A DNA stretch of 64,000 nucleotides from Acinetobacter harbinensis (GCF_000816495.1 NZ_JXBK01000001.1:1225017-1289016), one strand, 5' to 3'. Shown: positions 36,724-47,023, counted from the first letter of the stretch. The notes: a model not told the origin generated them from the sequence alone. Translations and numbers: made by a program.

Positions 36724-37600
36724 GGTTATACATCAGGTTAAACGTGGGCTAGATCAAAATCTATTTTTGCTCAGAACCTTATATAGCGATTTTCGGGTTT
36801 ACGATTTTGGCAGTTATGCTTTAAATCGTTTAACACCGCGCAAAGGCTATACGGTACGTGAAAATATTGCCTATGGTTTAAAGGCAAGACAGCGCTTAGA
36901 TCTGTTTTATAGCCAAACACCGCGTCAGAAACGGCCATTAATCGTCTTTGTACATGGCGGTGCATGGTCACATGGTGATAAAAAAGACTATCGTTTTGTC
37001 GGTGAAGCTTTTGCTACTGAAGGCTATGATGTGGCGCTGATTAACTATCATCTGGCGCCAGAGCATATTTTCCCGCGCTCCATTGATGATTTAAGCGTGG
37101 CGTTAAACTATCTGGGTCAGCAGCAGGGCAACTTAAATATTTGCACTGATAATCTTATCTTGATGGGACATTCAGCCGGTGCTTTTAATGTGATGTCAGC
37201 CATGTATCATCCCACCGCTTATGCGCTGCAATGTCGTGCACAAATTCGGGCTATTATTGGATTATCGGGGCCTTATCATTTTGATTATAAAGACGATCCG
37301 CTGTGTGCGGATGCCTTTGATCAGAGCGTGCCTTATCAGCAGGTGATGCCGTATTATTTTGTCGAGCCGAATCAGGTCAAGCATTACTTGTTTTTGGCAT
37401 CGAACGATCAAGTGGTGTCGCACAGTAATGCCATAGACTTGCAAGATAAGTTGAAACAAACCGGCAACCATAGCGAAATTATTCGTATTCCGCGCACAGG
37501 GCATATTTCAATTGTCGGTTCGCTTTCAAGTTTATTCAGTCCTTATTTTCAGACCAAGAATAAAATTCTGGTGGCTTTAGAGGATGCCTTAAAAGCCTAA
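36713..37600 (+). CDS. Alpha/beta hydrolase, esterase/lipase-like
   Basis: A hydrolase of about 295 residues with the oxyanion 'FVHGGAWSHGD', nucleophile elbow 'MGHSAGAFN', a late Asp ('ASNDQVVS') and His ('RTGHIS'), fitting the carboxylesterase/BD-FAE type. The frame is open to 36665. An ATG at 36713 with GAG seven bases upstream is preferred, and one at 36695 is the alternative. It overlaps the dolP-like stop by 11 bases, so it is co-expressed with it. The substrate is unknown. Confidence 0.82.
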   Translation: MLNKVIHQVKRGLDQNLFLLRTLYSDFRVYDFGSYALNRLTPRKGYTVRENIAYGLKARQRLDLFYSQTPRQKRPLIVFVHGGAWSHGDKKDYRFVGEAFATEGYDVALINYHLAPEHIFPRSIDDLSVALNYLGQQQGNLNICTDNLILMGHSAGAFNVMSAMYHPTAYALQCRAQIRAIIGLSGPYHFDYKDDPLCADAFDQSVPYQQVMPYYFVEPNQVKHYLFLASNDQVVSHSNAIDLQDKLKQTGNHSEIIRIPRTGHISIVGSLSSLFSPYFQTKNKILVALEDALKA

Positions 37601-37619
37601 TCTATCGCATTGCTTTTAT

Positions 37620-38393
37620 TTATAGCCATTCACGCGTGTCATCTGCAACCGGATGACCGTCAATTACATGTTTGATCATGGCGTAAGCAATACTGCCTTT
37701 AAATGGAATTTCTGGCAGTTGATCAAATTTAAAGAATTGAGCGTCGCTAATTTCTTCTTCTTGCAGCTGAATTTCACCATCGGCATATTCAGCACGGAAA
37801 GCAATCATTAAATTGCTGGGAAATGGCCATGGTTGGCTGGCAAGATATTGAATATTTTTTAACTTCAGTCCGACTTCCTCGAACGTCTCACGGCGTACCG
37901 CTTCTTCTAAGGTTTCGCCAACTTCGACAAAGCCAGCAATTAGGCCATACATATTGCTTTTATTTTTGGCATTTTTTGCCAATAAAATCTCATCGTCACC
38001 GCGCGTAATCAGGGTAATGACACAGGGTTGAACCCGTGGATATTGGCGATAACGGCAAGCAGGGCAGACCATCGCATGTTCATTGACATGCGCTTCGGTG
38101 GCATGACCACAGTGACTACAAAATTTATGGTTTCTACGCCATTCTAAAAGCTGAATCGCCCGACTGGCTTGTTCAAACTGTTGGATTGTCCACACCGTTA
38201 ATAATTGACGGATGGCCACCAGTTGTAAGCCCGCCGGAATATCTTCATCTTCTAACAGATCGCGGGCAATCACTTGATCTCCCGCGTGAAAATATAGATC
38301 ACTGGCTAAACTTTCCACTTCAGGAAGGTTAAAGTTCTGATCGACCAGAAGTTGTTGTTGATGGAAAATATAAGCAAGTGATAATTTAGACAT
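37620..38393 (-). CDS. nudC: NAD(H) pyrophosphatase / RNA decapping Nudix hydrolase NudC
   Basis: A 257-residue NudC: zinc ribbon 'CSHCGHAT...CPACRYRQYPRV', Nudix box 'GFVEVGETLEEAVRRETFEE' and the NADH-specific array 'SQPWPFPSNLM' just after it. It hydrolyses NADH and removes NAD caps from RNA. Its ATG shares a base with the stop codon of the upstream fimL-like gene (TAATG), giving translational coupling. Confidence 0.95.
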   Translation of the reverse strand: MSKLSLAYIFHQQQLLVDQNFNLPEVESLASDLYFHAGDQVIARDLLEDEDIPAGLQLVAIRQLLTVWTIQQFEQASRAIQLLEWRRNHKFCSHCGHATEAHVNEHAMVCPACRYRQYPRVQPCVITLITRGDDEILLAKNAKNKSNMYGLIAGFVEVGETLEEAVRRETFEEVGLKLKNIQYLASQPWPFPSNLMIAFRAEYADGEIQLQEEEISDAQFFKFDQLPEIPFKGSIAYAMIKHVIDGHPVADDTREWL

Positions 38394-40036
38394 TAGGCAA
38401 CAGTTTTCAGTTTTTCGCTACTGCGTAATGCTACATCAAACATCGACTGTAATACAGGCTGTTTCTGCTTTAAATTATCAATCATCATATCGGCGCTGGC
38501 CAAGGTATCCAAGATGTGATTGACTTGCTCTGCACTCATTGCGGTTGAATGTTCAAGCTGCTGTTTAACAAAATTTTCTGCGGTTTTTAAAGCAGTTTGA
38601 CCGACTTCTGCATTTAAGAATAACAATGCACCGCCGACTTCACCCAATTGCGTAGGCAGATTGGTGAGCGTCGCTAAATCATGGTCTTGTAAATATTGCA
38701 CTAACATTTGGCTTGATAAATCAATCACGGCTTTGGCTTCATTTAACAGCGCAGCATGTGCTTCATCTAAACGATCGAGCGAAATATTCATGTTATTTAC
38801 GCGCAACTGTAAACGACTTGAAGTGTGATGACGCTCCAATACCCCAATTGAGTTCATGGCCGATAAAATGCCATTCATCAATTCTTGAGCAAAGTTTTCA
38901 TCTTTTAACACTTCAGCATCATTTAACAGACTGGCTTGTTTAGATAAATCATTAAAGGCTTCATTTAAATTCAACACTTTAAAAATATTGGCCAAGTTAT
39001 ACAGCTTTTGCTGTAATGCTTGGGTCTTTTCGGTGCTGAGGTTTTGATAGTGATATTCAATGTCATTGCGAATTTGTGCCATTTCCGTGGTCACAAGCTC
39101 ACTAATGGTGTGCATGGTATCAAAATCAGGGCCATACAGATGACGGCTGAACACTTGTAACTGGGTGTCGGTTAAATGATCTTCACCCACATTCAACTGG
39201 TCACGAATCTGCTGTGCCGTTGCATCTTCTTGGCTAATACACAAACTTAAGATGTTGGCCAAGTCGACTAAATTGGCTTTAAAACGTTCTGGTGCATTGA
39301 AGTAATGTGCCATGTTGCGCTCAATACCAATCAGGCTGCGCAGACGTGGATCATTCAGCAATAAATCATCAATTTGGTTAAACGCCACATAGACCAAACC
39401 CCAGTATTGCTTGCTTGGTGTGGTTTCTGCTAAACCAGCTACATAAGCACCTACCAATTTAATCGCTTGTAGATCAAATTCAGTTTCTTCTTGCTTAAGC
39501 AGTTTGTTTAGACAGCTTTTATATAAGCGATGCACATACTGAGATTTTTCTAAGCTTGGTGCTTGAGGAAGTTGAAAGTCGGGGGTGATGTAATCCAGTA
39601 AAAACTCAATATGCTGGCCTTCGTGGGTCAGCGGTTTACCCAATACGATTTCTAAACGGTTCAGCGTATCGAGTAAAAATTGCGGAATTTTAACTTCACG
39701 CAAGCAAATAAATTCGATATAGCGTTTTAACATGGTGGTGCCTTCACTTAAGGCAATCACTTCTTGCGTGTTAATCTGCGTTGGATTGAGCATGATTTTA
39801 CGCATTAATTCAGCAGAATATTGAGCCACTTTGGCCACAGCTTCCATATCAATTAAAGCCAGCACTTGGGCGCATTGCTCAAATTGATTCAGCGCATCAT
39901 CAATACCAAAAGGTAAAGTTTGATCTTCTGCTAAGGTGCTAACCGCTGATTCGACTAATTTAATTGAGTTATCAACTTCATTTTTTATTATCAACAATGC
40001 AGTTGGGTCAAAATGAATAGAGGTTTGGTAAGACAT
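38393..40036 (-). CDS. fimL: FimL-like protein (ChpA N-terminal homologue)
   Basis: A 547-residue, mostly helical cytoplasmic protein resembling Pseudomonas FimL and the N-terminal degenerate Hpt-like region of the chemosensory kinase ChpA ('ALNQFEQCAQVLALIDMEAV', 'LAKYSAELM'-like segment near residue 90). No phosphorylatable His motif or kinase domain is evident. FimL promotes twitching motility, type IV pili and cAMP signalling in Pseudomonas. The pilus genes are not in the window, so the name rests on sequence resemblance. Confidence 0.68.
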   Translation of the reverse strand: MSYQTSIHFDPTALLIIKNEVDNSIKLVESAVSTLAEDQTLPFGIDDALNQFEQCAQVLALIDMEAVAKVAQYSAELMRKIMLNPTQINTQEVIALSEGTTMLKRYIEFICLREVKIPQFLLDTLNRLEIVLGKPLTHEGQHIEFLLDYITPDFQLPQAPSLEKSQYVHRLYKSCLNKLLKQEETEFDLQAIKLVGAYVAGLAETTPSKQYWGLVYVAFNQIDDLLLNDPRLRSLIGIERNMAHYFNAPERFKANLVDLANILSLCISQEDATAQQIRDQLNVGEDHLTDTQLQVFSRHLYGPDFDTMHTISELVTTEMAQIRNDIEYHYQNLSTEKTQALQQKLYNLANIFKVLNLNEAFNDLSKQASLLNDAEVLKDENFAQELMNGILSAMNSIGVLERHHTSSRLQLRVNNMNISLDRLDEAHAALLNEAKAVIDLSSQMLVQYLQDHDLATLTNLPTQLGEVGGALLFLNAEVGQTALKTAENFVKQQLEHSTAMSAEQVNHILDTLASADMMIDNLKQKQPVLQSMFDVALRSSEKLKTVA

Positions 40037-40161
40037 GTATCTGCACCTTTCCTAGTGTTTATCTGTTTATGAGCAGCCCATTAAAGGCCAAACTTCTTTA
40101 TGTTTAACTATAGCGTAACTGTTAAACGTTTAAATACAAAAAAACACTAGAAAAATAGATT

Positions 40162-41622
40162 TTATTTTGCAAAAAGACAAGCTGTTCCATGTTTTACCTC
40201 AAATTCCTTGACCCACGTCTCATGTGCGGTCAATTCTTGTGCTGAGGGTAAAATGACGGCAAGGTCAAGGTGAATGCTTTGCCGTGCGCTATGTGCATCT
40301 TGCTGTTCGCTCTCGGTTAAGCTGTCCATATCAAAGCTTACTTGACCACCAGTCATGGCCAAGTAGACATCTGCTAGAATTTCAGCATCCAGTAATGCGC
40401 CATGAAACGTACGATCACGCTGCGGAACTTCATAACGCCGCACCAAGGCATCGAGAGAGTTTTTCTGGCCCGGATGTTTGCTCTTGGCCATGACCAAGGT
40501 GTCGGTTACGCTACAGACCTCAGACAAGGCTTTAAAACCGGCGCGTTTAAACTCCATATTTAAGAAGTTCATGTCAAAATTGGCATTATGGGCGATAATT
40601 TCAGCGCCTTTTAAATACTCAAACAACACATCGGCAATGTCGGCATACACGGGTTTATCTTGTAAGAAGGCATCGGAAATGCCATGAATGTTTTCAGAAT
40701 CACCGACCGGTTTTTTCGGATTGATATAAATATGAATGGAGCTGCCGGTTAATTTGCGATTCACCATTTCCAATGCGCCCACTTCAATAATGCGGTCGGT
40801 GTCTTGGAAATAAAAACCGGTGGTTTCTGTGTCTAGAATAAGTTGCCGCGGCCCATGCACATGCTGGGTACGCGGCGTAATCACAATATGCGGATGATCT
40901 GTGGTTAATAGCGCCGGCGCAATGTCCTCAAAATGCGCTACTTCCGTATCAACATCCGCCGCTACAGATTGTTGTTGAGCTGATGATGCGCGCTCTAAAG
41001 CTTCAGCTTGTTCTTCTATTTCCGGCTCGGTTTCTAATAGAGTTAAATCATCTGCTTCTTCAGGCTCCGACAGATCGGCTTCCATGAAGTCAAAACCAAA
41101 CGGATCATCTAACAACCAGTCTTTTTCAGCTTTTTTTTTATCTGGATTTAAGCTTGCTTCAAATACGCTATCAATTTTTGCACTGGCCGTTTTCATGTGT
41201 TCTAGGGTTTGGTCTGCGCCTAAATTGGCCAGTTGGTCTGCCATTTCATTGCCCGGATGGCCTGCGTGGCCTTTAATCCAGTGCCATTCAATGTCACGAC
41301 CTTGGCAGGTGGCATCAAGTTGTTTCCACAGATCAGGGTTTTTTACATCTTTCCAGTTTTTCTTTTTCCAGCCATGAATCCACTCTGTAATGCCTTGTTT
41401 GACATAATTTGAGTCTGTCCAAAGTACCAGTTTGGCATCCATCGGGCAAAATTTAATCCCTTCAATGGCGGCCATTAATTCCATGCGATTGTTGGTGGTT
41501 TGCGGCACACCGCCAAAGAGTTTGTGCTGCTCCGATTCAGTAATGATATATGCTCCCCAACCGCCTAAACCAGGATTGCCACGACAAGCGCCATCGACAT
41601 AAAGGGTAATTGTTTGCGTCAT
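40162..41622 (-). CDS. RNase HI – DNA polymerase III epsilon (DnaQ) fusion
   Basis: A single 486-residue chain holding two normally separate enzymes. Residues ~1–150 are RNase HI, with the catalytic acids in 'YVDGACRGNPG', 'NNRMELMAAIEG', 'LWTDSNYV' and 'GNEMADQLAN'. An acidic linker follows (~165–260, rich in Glu/Asp/Ala). Residues ~265–440 are the DnaQ 3'-5' proofreading exonuclease ('LDTETTGF', 'HNANFDMNFL', 'HGALLDAEILADVY'). A clamp-binding-like 'QVSFDM' follows. In E. coli, rnhA and dnaQ are adjacent divergent genes. The start is the ATG at 41622, with an upstream TTG at 41631 possible. There is no frameshift between the parts. Confidence 0.93.
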   Translation of the reverse strand: MTQTITLYVDGACRGNPGLGGWGAYIITESEQHKLFGGVPQTTNNRMELMAAIEGIKFCPMDAKLVLWTDSNYVKQGITEWIHGWKKKNWKDVKNPDLWKQLDATCQGRDIEWHWIKGHAGHPGNEMADQLANLGADQTLEHMKTASAKIDSVFEASLNPDKKKAEKDWLLDDPFGFDFMEADLSEPEEADDLTLLETEPEIEEQAEALERASSAQQQSVAADVDTEVAHFEDIAPALLTTDHPHIVITPRTQHVHGPRQLILDTETTGFYFQDTDRIIEVGALEMVNRKLTGSSIHIYINPKKPVGDSENIHGISDAFLQDKPVYADIADVLFEYLKGAEIIAHNANFDMNFLNMEFKRAGFKALSEVCSVTDTLVMAKSKHPGQKNSLDALVRRYEVPQRDRTFHGALLDAEILADVYLAMTGGQVSFDMDSLTESEQQDAHSARQSIHLDLAVILPSAQELTAHETWVKEFEVKHGTACLFAK

Positions 41623-41843
41623 ATAAACCAAATCCGAATCAGTGAGTGAGCGTAAAATTGCCCCAAGTGAGTGCTATATTGTAAACATAATTGCCGTTTA
41701 GAACTGTAATACCGTATTCTTTTTTAATCTCTTGTAACATTTATACTGAACTCGCGTTAAATTATTGCCTTGTGTCTACGACATGCTTCACTACAATGGC
41801 ATATCTAAAAAATAAATTTTATACGAGTTGTTTGGATTCTTTT

Positions 41844-44800
41844 ATGTATAAACCAACCGCGATTTTGTGGCAGCCTGCATTACCCCATTTTTTTAAAATC
41901 ACTGTACTAGGTTCAGCATTAGCTGCGCTAGGACTGACCGGCTGTTCTTCAGGCCCCAGTACCACACAAGGGTCAAAATCGAAACTGGTTGGTTCTGGAT
42001 ATTTAGATGCCAACAGCTTGGATTCTTTGGAAGATCTACTTTCAGCCACCGATATGCGTGCAGTGGAGGGGGATCGTCTGTTAATTTTAAAGCATGGTGA
42101 TGTGTGGAAACGCATGACCGTGGGCTTTAAAATGGATCAAACCCATTATGATTCACGTATTGAAGCACAGCGCGGTTGGTTTATTTCTCGCCAGCCCTAT
42201 TTAGATCGCTTAAGTGCGCGTGCTTCACGTTATTTGTATCACACGGTGAAAGAAGCAGAGCGCCGCGGTTTACCAACTGAACTGGCTTTATTACCGATTA
42301 TTGAAAGCTCATATGACCCTGCGGCCACCAGTAGTGCAGCCGCTGCCGGTATGTGGCAGTTTATTCCCAGTACCGGACGTATTTATGGTTTAAAACAAAC
42401 CAATTTATATGATGGTCGTCGTGATGTGGTGGAATCTACCCGTGCTGCCTATGAGTTTTTGGGCGGCCTATATAATCAATTTGGTTCATGGGAATTGGCT
42501 TTGGCGGCTTATAATGCTGGCCCCGGTCGCATTCAACAAGCCATTAACCGCAATAAAGCTGCCGGCTTACCAACCGATTATTGGTCGCTGAAACTTCCAC
42601 AAGAAACCATGAATTATGTACCGCGCTTTTTGGCTGTGGCACAAATTATTAAAAATCCATCGGCTTATGGTGTGGCATTACCACCGATTGCGAACCGTCC
42701 ACACTTTAGAGAAATCACTGTGGGGCCAGTGGATTTAAATGAAATTGCCTCGATTACCGGTTTAAGCCGTGCAGAGCTGTATCAGCTAAATCCGGGGCAT
42801 CGTGGTGATCGTATCGATAGCGAAAGCCCAATGCGTGTGATTATTCCTGCCGATTTAAGCCCAGCAATTGATGCACGCTTAAAAAAATTACAATCGGGTT
42901 CAGGCGGTATATGGGCCAATACGGCGAAACCATTTACCCCAGAAAGAAACAATCCACCTGAATTAAACACCCAGACCATTAGCCCCGTTAAAACCGCGCC
43001 GCCCATTTTGGTCAGCAGTACTGTGGTTAAAAAGCCAACAGCTGCAGTAACACCAAGCGTTCAACCCAGCAATCCAGTTAGTAGCATGCCCTCTATTGGG
43101 CGTACGCCAACAAGTGCGGCGGCCTTGGCTTCATTTGCAGCCAATAGTGACATTCCAAGTGCGCCGCGTATTCCAGTGGCAGTGACTCAAGTGACCACTG
43201 TTAAACCGATTAATGTAGAGCCGCCATTGTCAGCGGCCGAGCGTGAGCAAATTTTGGCTGCGGTGAAAGCTGAAGGGCAAAATAAAACGGTTGAACAAGT
43301 TTTACAACCTGTGGCCAGCAAAGCAGAACAAGATCAGGTGGTGGCTGAGATTAAAGCCATTGCACCGCAAGGCACTGAAATTGTCGATCCATTTGATGGC
43401 AAAATTAAATTAACCGCTATTCAAACCAGTCAATCAGTGGCAGAGCAACAAGGCAAAGAACTCACCAAAGGCTTCTCTTACCCTAAAAGTGTGGCGCAAA
43501 ATACCGCATTAAATTCTGATGAAGCCAAACGCAATCAAGGTAAAAATTACGTCAATACCGATTCAGAGCTGGTTTTGGTGCCCTCTAAAGCCAAACGCAG
43601 CACCTATACCGTATTGGCAGGCGATACCTTAGCTGTGATTGCCATGAAAAACGGTTTGAACTGGCGTGATGTGGCCAAGTGGAATCAAATTGATCCGAAC
43701 TCTCCGCTGTATGTGGGAACCAGTATTTATTTGTATGATGCAAAACCACAAAGCACAGACAGTACTGTAATTAAGGCAAAAGTTGCGCCTGAAAGTTATG
43801 TCGTGCAAGCCAATGACAGTTTGACCGGTGTGGCCAGTCAGTTTGGGTTATCGGTCAAGCAATTGGCGGATTACAATGATTTATCGGTTAGTAGCGGTTT
43901 ACGGGTCGGGCAAAAATTATCGTTAAAGGAAAGCGCTACAACTCGTAATCCGATAGAAAGCAAGATCAGCAATGCAGGGGCTGCGGTTAAAATAAAGACC
44001 AAGTCGTATGTGGTCAAGCGCGGTGAGTATTTAAAATTACTGGCAGATCGTTATGCCTTGTCCAATCAGGAACTGGCGGATTTAACCAGCGGTTTAACCT
44101 CAAGCAGCAACTTGTTGGTTGGACAGAAAATTAATGTCCCCCTACAAGAAGTGAGTGCTAAGCTTGAGCCGAAGTCAGAGGAAAAAGTTAGCCCTGCTAA
44201 AGTAGATGTGACTGCAATCGCGGTAAGCTATAAAACTGAAAATTATCAAGTGCAACGCGGTGATACTTTATCCAGCATTGCTGCACAGAGCAAAATCTCT
44301 TTAACGGAGTTGGCGCAATTAAATAAACTCAATAACAGCAGTGGCGTGCAAGTGGGTCAAACCCTTAAAGTACCTGCTGGGACAAGTACACCTGAAAGTT
44401 ATACCGTACAGTCGGGCGATAGTTTGTCGGGTATTTCTGCTAAATATAATTTAAGCATGGATTATATTGCCAATATTAACGGCATCAATCGTAACAGTGG
44501 TGTGCGCGTGGGGCAGCGTTTAAAACTCACCGGTGAAGACATTGCACTCGCCCCTAAAATTGAGCTCAAAAATGAAACGATCAAGGTGGATAAAGCCACA
44601 GATACGCATGTGGTCAAAGCCGGTGAAACCTTAAGCAGTATTGCGAAAAAATATCATCTACAGTTAGATTACTTATCCGATTTAAACGGTTTAACCAAAA
44701 ATAGCAATGTGCGTGCCGGCCAACGTTTAAAAGTAGATGGAGATCTGCCCAAGGTAGAGGCGAAAGTTGAGCTTGCGCCAAGCAAAGCCGTTAAAGCGAA

Positions 44801-45104
44801 CAAAAGCGGTATCAGCTACACGGTCAAAGCAGGTGAATCACTCATTGGTATTGCCAATCAAATGGGCATCTCCGCTGCTGAGTTGGCGGCATTGAATGAC
44901 TTAAATAGCCGTGCGGGTTTACGTATCGGTCAGCAAATCATGGTGCCTCAGACGATGGTGGACTATAAAGTTAAACGTGGTGATACGCTTATCGGTTTGG
45001 CCACGCGTTACGGGGTAGAAACCGGAAAACTGGCTGAAATGAACGATCTTCAACCAAATACGCAATTGCGTATGGGCGAAGTGATTAAAGTTCCCAACCT
45101 ATAA
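41844..45104 (+). CDS. MltD-like lytic transglycosylase with eight LysM repeats
   Basis: A 1086-residue outer-membrane lipoprotein that cleaves peptidoglycan glycan strands. Lipobox 'GLTGCSSG' is near residue 40, and the SLT catalytic domain lies at about 130–270 ('LPIIESSYDPAATS' holds the catalytic Glu; 'GMWQFIPSTGRIYGL', 'ALAAYNAGPGRI'). A Pro/Thr/Ala-rich linker follows, then eight LysM peptidoglycan-binding repeats from ~585 to the end. E. coli MltD is ~450 residues with far fewer LysM domains. The frame is open to 41691, but the ATG at 41844 gives a normal signal peptide. Confidence 0.92.
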   Translation: MYKPTAILWQPALPHFFKITVLGSALAALGLTGCSSGPSTTQGSKSKLVGSGYLDANSLDSLEDLLSATDMRAVEGDRLLILKHGDVWKRMTVGFKMDQTHYDSRIEAQRGWFISRQPYLDRLSARASRYLYHTVKEAERRGLPTELALLPIIESSYDPAATSSAAAAGMWQFIPSTGRIYGLKQTNLYDGRRDVVESTRAAYEFLGGLYNQFGSWELALAAYNAGPGRIQQAINRNKAAGLPTDYWSLKLPQETMNYVPRFLAVAQIIKNPSAYGVALPPIANRPHFREITVGPVDLNEIASITGLSRAELYQLNPGHRGDRIDSESPMRVIIPADLSPAIDARLKKLQSGSGGIWANTAKPFTPERNNPPELNTQTISPVKTAPPILVSSTVVKKPTAAVTPSVQPSNPVSSMPSIGRTPTSAAALASFAANSDIPSAPRIPVAVTQVTTVKPINVEPPLSAAEREQILAAVKAEGQNKTVEQVLQPVASKAEQDQVVAEIKAIAPQGTEIVDPFDGKIKLTAIQTSQSVAEQQGKELTKGFSYPKSVAQNTALNSDEAKRNQGKNYVNTDSELVLVPSKAKRSTYTVLAGDTLAVIAMKNGLNWRDVAKWNQIDPNSPLYVGTSIYLYDAKPQSTDSTVIKAKVAPESYVVQANDSLTGVASQFGLSVKQLADYNDLSVSSGLRVGQKLSLKESATTRNPIESKISNAGAAVKIKTKSYVVKRGEYLKLLADRYALSNQELADLTSGLTSSSNLLVGQKINVPLQEVSAKLEPKSEEKVSPAKVDVTAIAVSYKTENYQVQRGDTLSSIAAQSKISLTELAQLNKLNNSSGVQVGQTLKVPAGTSTPESYTVQSGDSLSGISAKYNLSMDYIANINGINRNSGVRVGQRLKLTGEDIALAPKIELKNETIKVDKATDTHVVKAGETLSSIAKKYHLQLDYLSDLNGLTKNSNVRAGQRLKVDGDLPKVEAKVELAPSKAVKANKSGISYTVKAGESLIGIANQMGISAAELAALNDLNSRAGLRIGQQIMVPQTMVDYKVKRGDTLIGLATRYGVETGKLAEMNDLQPNTQLRMGEVIKVPNL

Positions 45105-45133
45105 AAAAACGCCAACAGCAGGAGTGCTTTGAC

Positions 45134-46972
45134 ATGTCATTTGCTCAAGCAAAATGTTTGAGTCTTGTCTGTGGTGTGGGGTTTTTAATGCAAGGGGCGT
45201 GGGCGGCAGTACAGACCACGCCTTATATTGCCCTGCATAGCCAACCTAAATATGCCAATTTTTCAGCCATGCCGTATGCCAATGCCCATGCGCCCAAAGG
45301 CGGCTATTTAAGTACGGCCAGCAATGGCACATTCGATAACTTAAACAGTATGAATGGCAAAGGGACATCGACAGAAGGGGTGAATTATTTATTTGATTCG
45401 CTGATGTCCAGTTCATTGGATGAGCCCGGCGTCATGTATCCTTTATTGGCGGAAAAAGTCACTTTTGATCCAGAAAAAACCCAATATGTGCTGTTTCATT
45501 TAAACCCCAAAGCACGTTTTAGTGATGGCAGTGCCGTGACTGCGCAAGATGTTAAGTTCAGTTTTGATGCCTATCAGACCAAGTCTAATCCCGGCTTACA
45601 AATGTATTTATCCGATTTAGCCAAGACAGAAGTGTTGTCTAAATACGTGGTGAAAATGAGTTTTAAATCGGATAACAATGCCGAAATGCCACTCATTCTG
45701 TCACAACTGCCGATTTACTCGAAACAGGATTGGCAAAAAAAGGATTTTAGCCGTGTAACTTTGCAGCCTATTTTAGGTTCAGGGCCGTATTTGATTGAGC
45801 GTATTGATGCAGGGCGCAGTATTAGCTATAAACGTAATCCCAATTATTGGGGCAGGGATTTAGCGGTCAATAAAGGCCGTTATAATTTTGATCGTTTAAA
45901 GTATGTTTATTATCGTAGTTTAGATATTGCCTTTGAGGGCTTTAAATCTGGTCAATATACGCTGCATGAAGAAATGACGGCGCGCAAATGGGTGACTGAA
46001 TATAATTTTCCCGCGCTTAAAGCCGGTATGGTGGTGAAATACAAATTCCAACACCAAAACCCAATTGCCACGCAAAGTTTTGTTTTTAATACGCGCCGTG
46101 CGCCTTTTCAAGATATTAAATTTCGTCAAGCCATTACCTCTGCCTATGACTTTGAATGGCAAAATAAAGCGTTGTTTTATGGGCAATATCAACGCCTACA
46201 GAGCTATTTTGCCAACAGTGAGCTTGAAGCCAAAGGCGTACCCAGTACCGCAGAAATGGCGATTTTAAGACCCTATTTGGCGCGCTTAAATCCGATACAG
46301 CGCCAAGGTGTATTGCAAAACTGGAAATATCCCATCTCTGATGCCAGCGGTTTTAACCGCAATAATTTACTCTTGGCACGGCAACAATTACTGCAAGCCG
46401 GTTATGGTTTCCAAAATGGACATTTGCTAGATCCGCACGGGCAGCCGATTCAAATTGAATTCTTAATTCATCAAGAGGGTTTGCAGCGCACGCTGATGCC
46501 GTTTATTCGCAATATGAAGCGTCTGGGGATTCAAGTGTCCATTCGTCATGTCGATGTGCCGCAGTACATTGAGCGCATGCGCAGCAAGGATTTTGATATG
46601 ACCACCAACGTGATGCCGCAGTCGCTCACCCCAGGGAATGAACAAGCACAGCTCTGGGGCAGTGCATCGGCAGATCAAGTGGGTAATTATAATTATGCAG
46701 GTATCAAAAATGTAGTGATTGATGAGGTGATTGAGCAGGTGACTCATGCACCGAATCGACAGCAATTGGTCGTGCGTACCAAGGTGTTAGATCGCTTATT
46801 ACGCGCAGGTTATTATCAAATTCCGACCTATGGTAAAGGTGAAAATTGGTTTGCCTATTGGAATATGTATCAGCAGCCTAAAGTTAAACCCAAGCTTTCA
46901 TCGGGGATTGAGTATTGGTGGAGTGATGCTGCACAAGCGCAAAAGGTCAGCCAATATTTACGTCAAAAATAA
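45134..46972 (+). CDS. yejA: Peptide ABC transporter substrate-binding protein YejA
   Basis: A 612-residue periplasmic binding protein (SBP family 5) with signal peptide (residues 1–24, 'MQGAWA'). Family segments: 'SNGTFDNLNSMNGKG', 'DAGRSISYKRNPNYWGRDL', 'FVFNTRRAPFQDIKFRQA'. The YejA subgroup is indicated by the 'HEEMTARKWVTEYNFPA' stretch. GGAG precedes the ATG. It is first in yejABEF, which imports oligopeptides (microcin C uptake in E. coli). Confidence 0.93.
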   Translation: MSFAQAKCLSLVCGVGFLMQGAWAAVQTTPYIALHSQPKYANFSAMPYANAHAPKGGYLSTASNGTFDNLNSMNGKGTSTEGVNYLFDSLMSSSLDEPGVMYPLLAEKVTFDPEKTQYVLFHLNPKARFSDGSAVTAQDVKFSFDAYQTKSNPGLQMYLSDLAKTEVLSKYVVKMSFKSDNNAEMPLILSQLPIYSKQDWQKKDFSRVTLQPILGSGPYLIERIDAGRSISYKRNPNYWGRDLAVNKGRYNFDRLKYVYYRSLDIAFEGFKSGQYTLHEEMTARKWVTEYNFPALKAGMVVKYKFQHQNPIATQSFVFNTRRAPFQDIKFRQAITSAYDFEWQNKALFYGQYQRLQSYFANSELEAKGVPSTAEMAILRPYLARLNPIQRQGVLQNWKYPISDASGFNRNNLLLARQQLLQAGYGFQNGHLLDPHGQPIQIEFLIHQEGLQRTLMPFIRNMKRLGIQVSIRHVDVPQYIERMRSKDFDMTTNVMPQSLTPGNEQAQLWGSASADQVGNYNYAGIKNVVIDEVIEQVTHAPNRQQLVVRTKVLDRLLRAGYYQIPTYGKGENWFAYWNMYQQPKVKPKLSSGIEYWWSDAAQAQKVSQYLRQK

Positions 46973-47023
46973 CTATATTTTAAACTCACAATACACCGGC
47001 TAGGCACAAGGAACATTGTTTCG

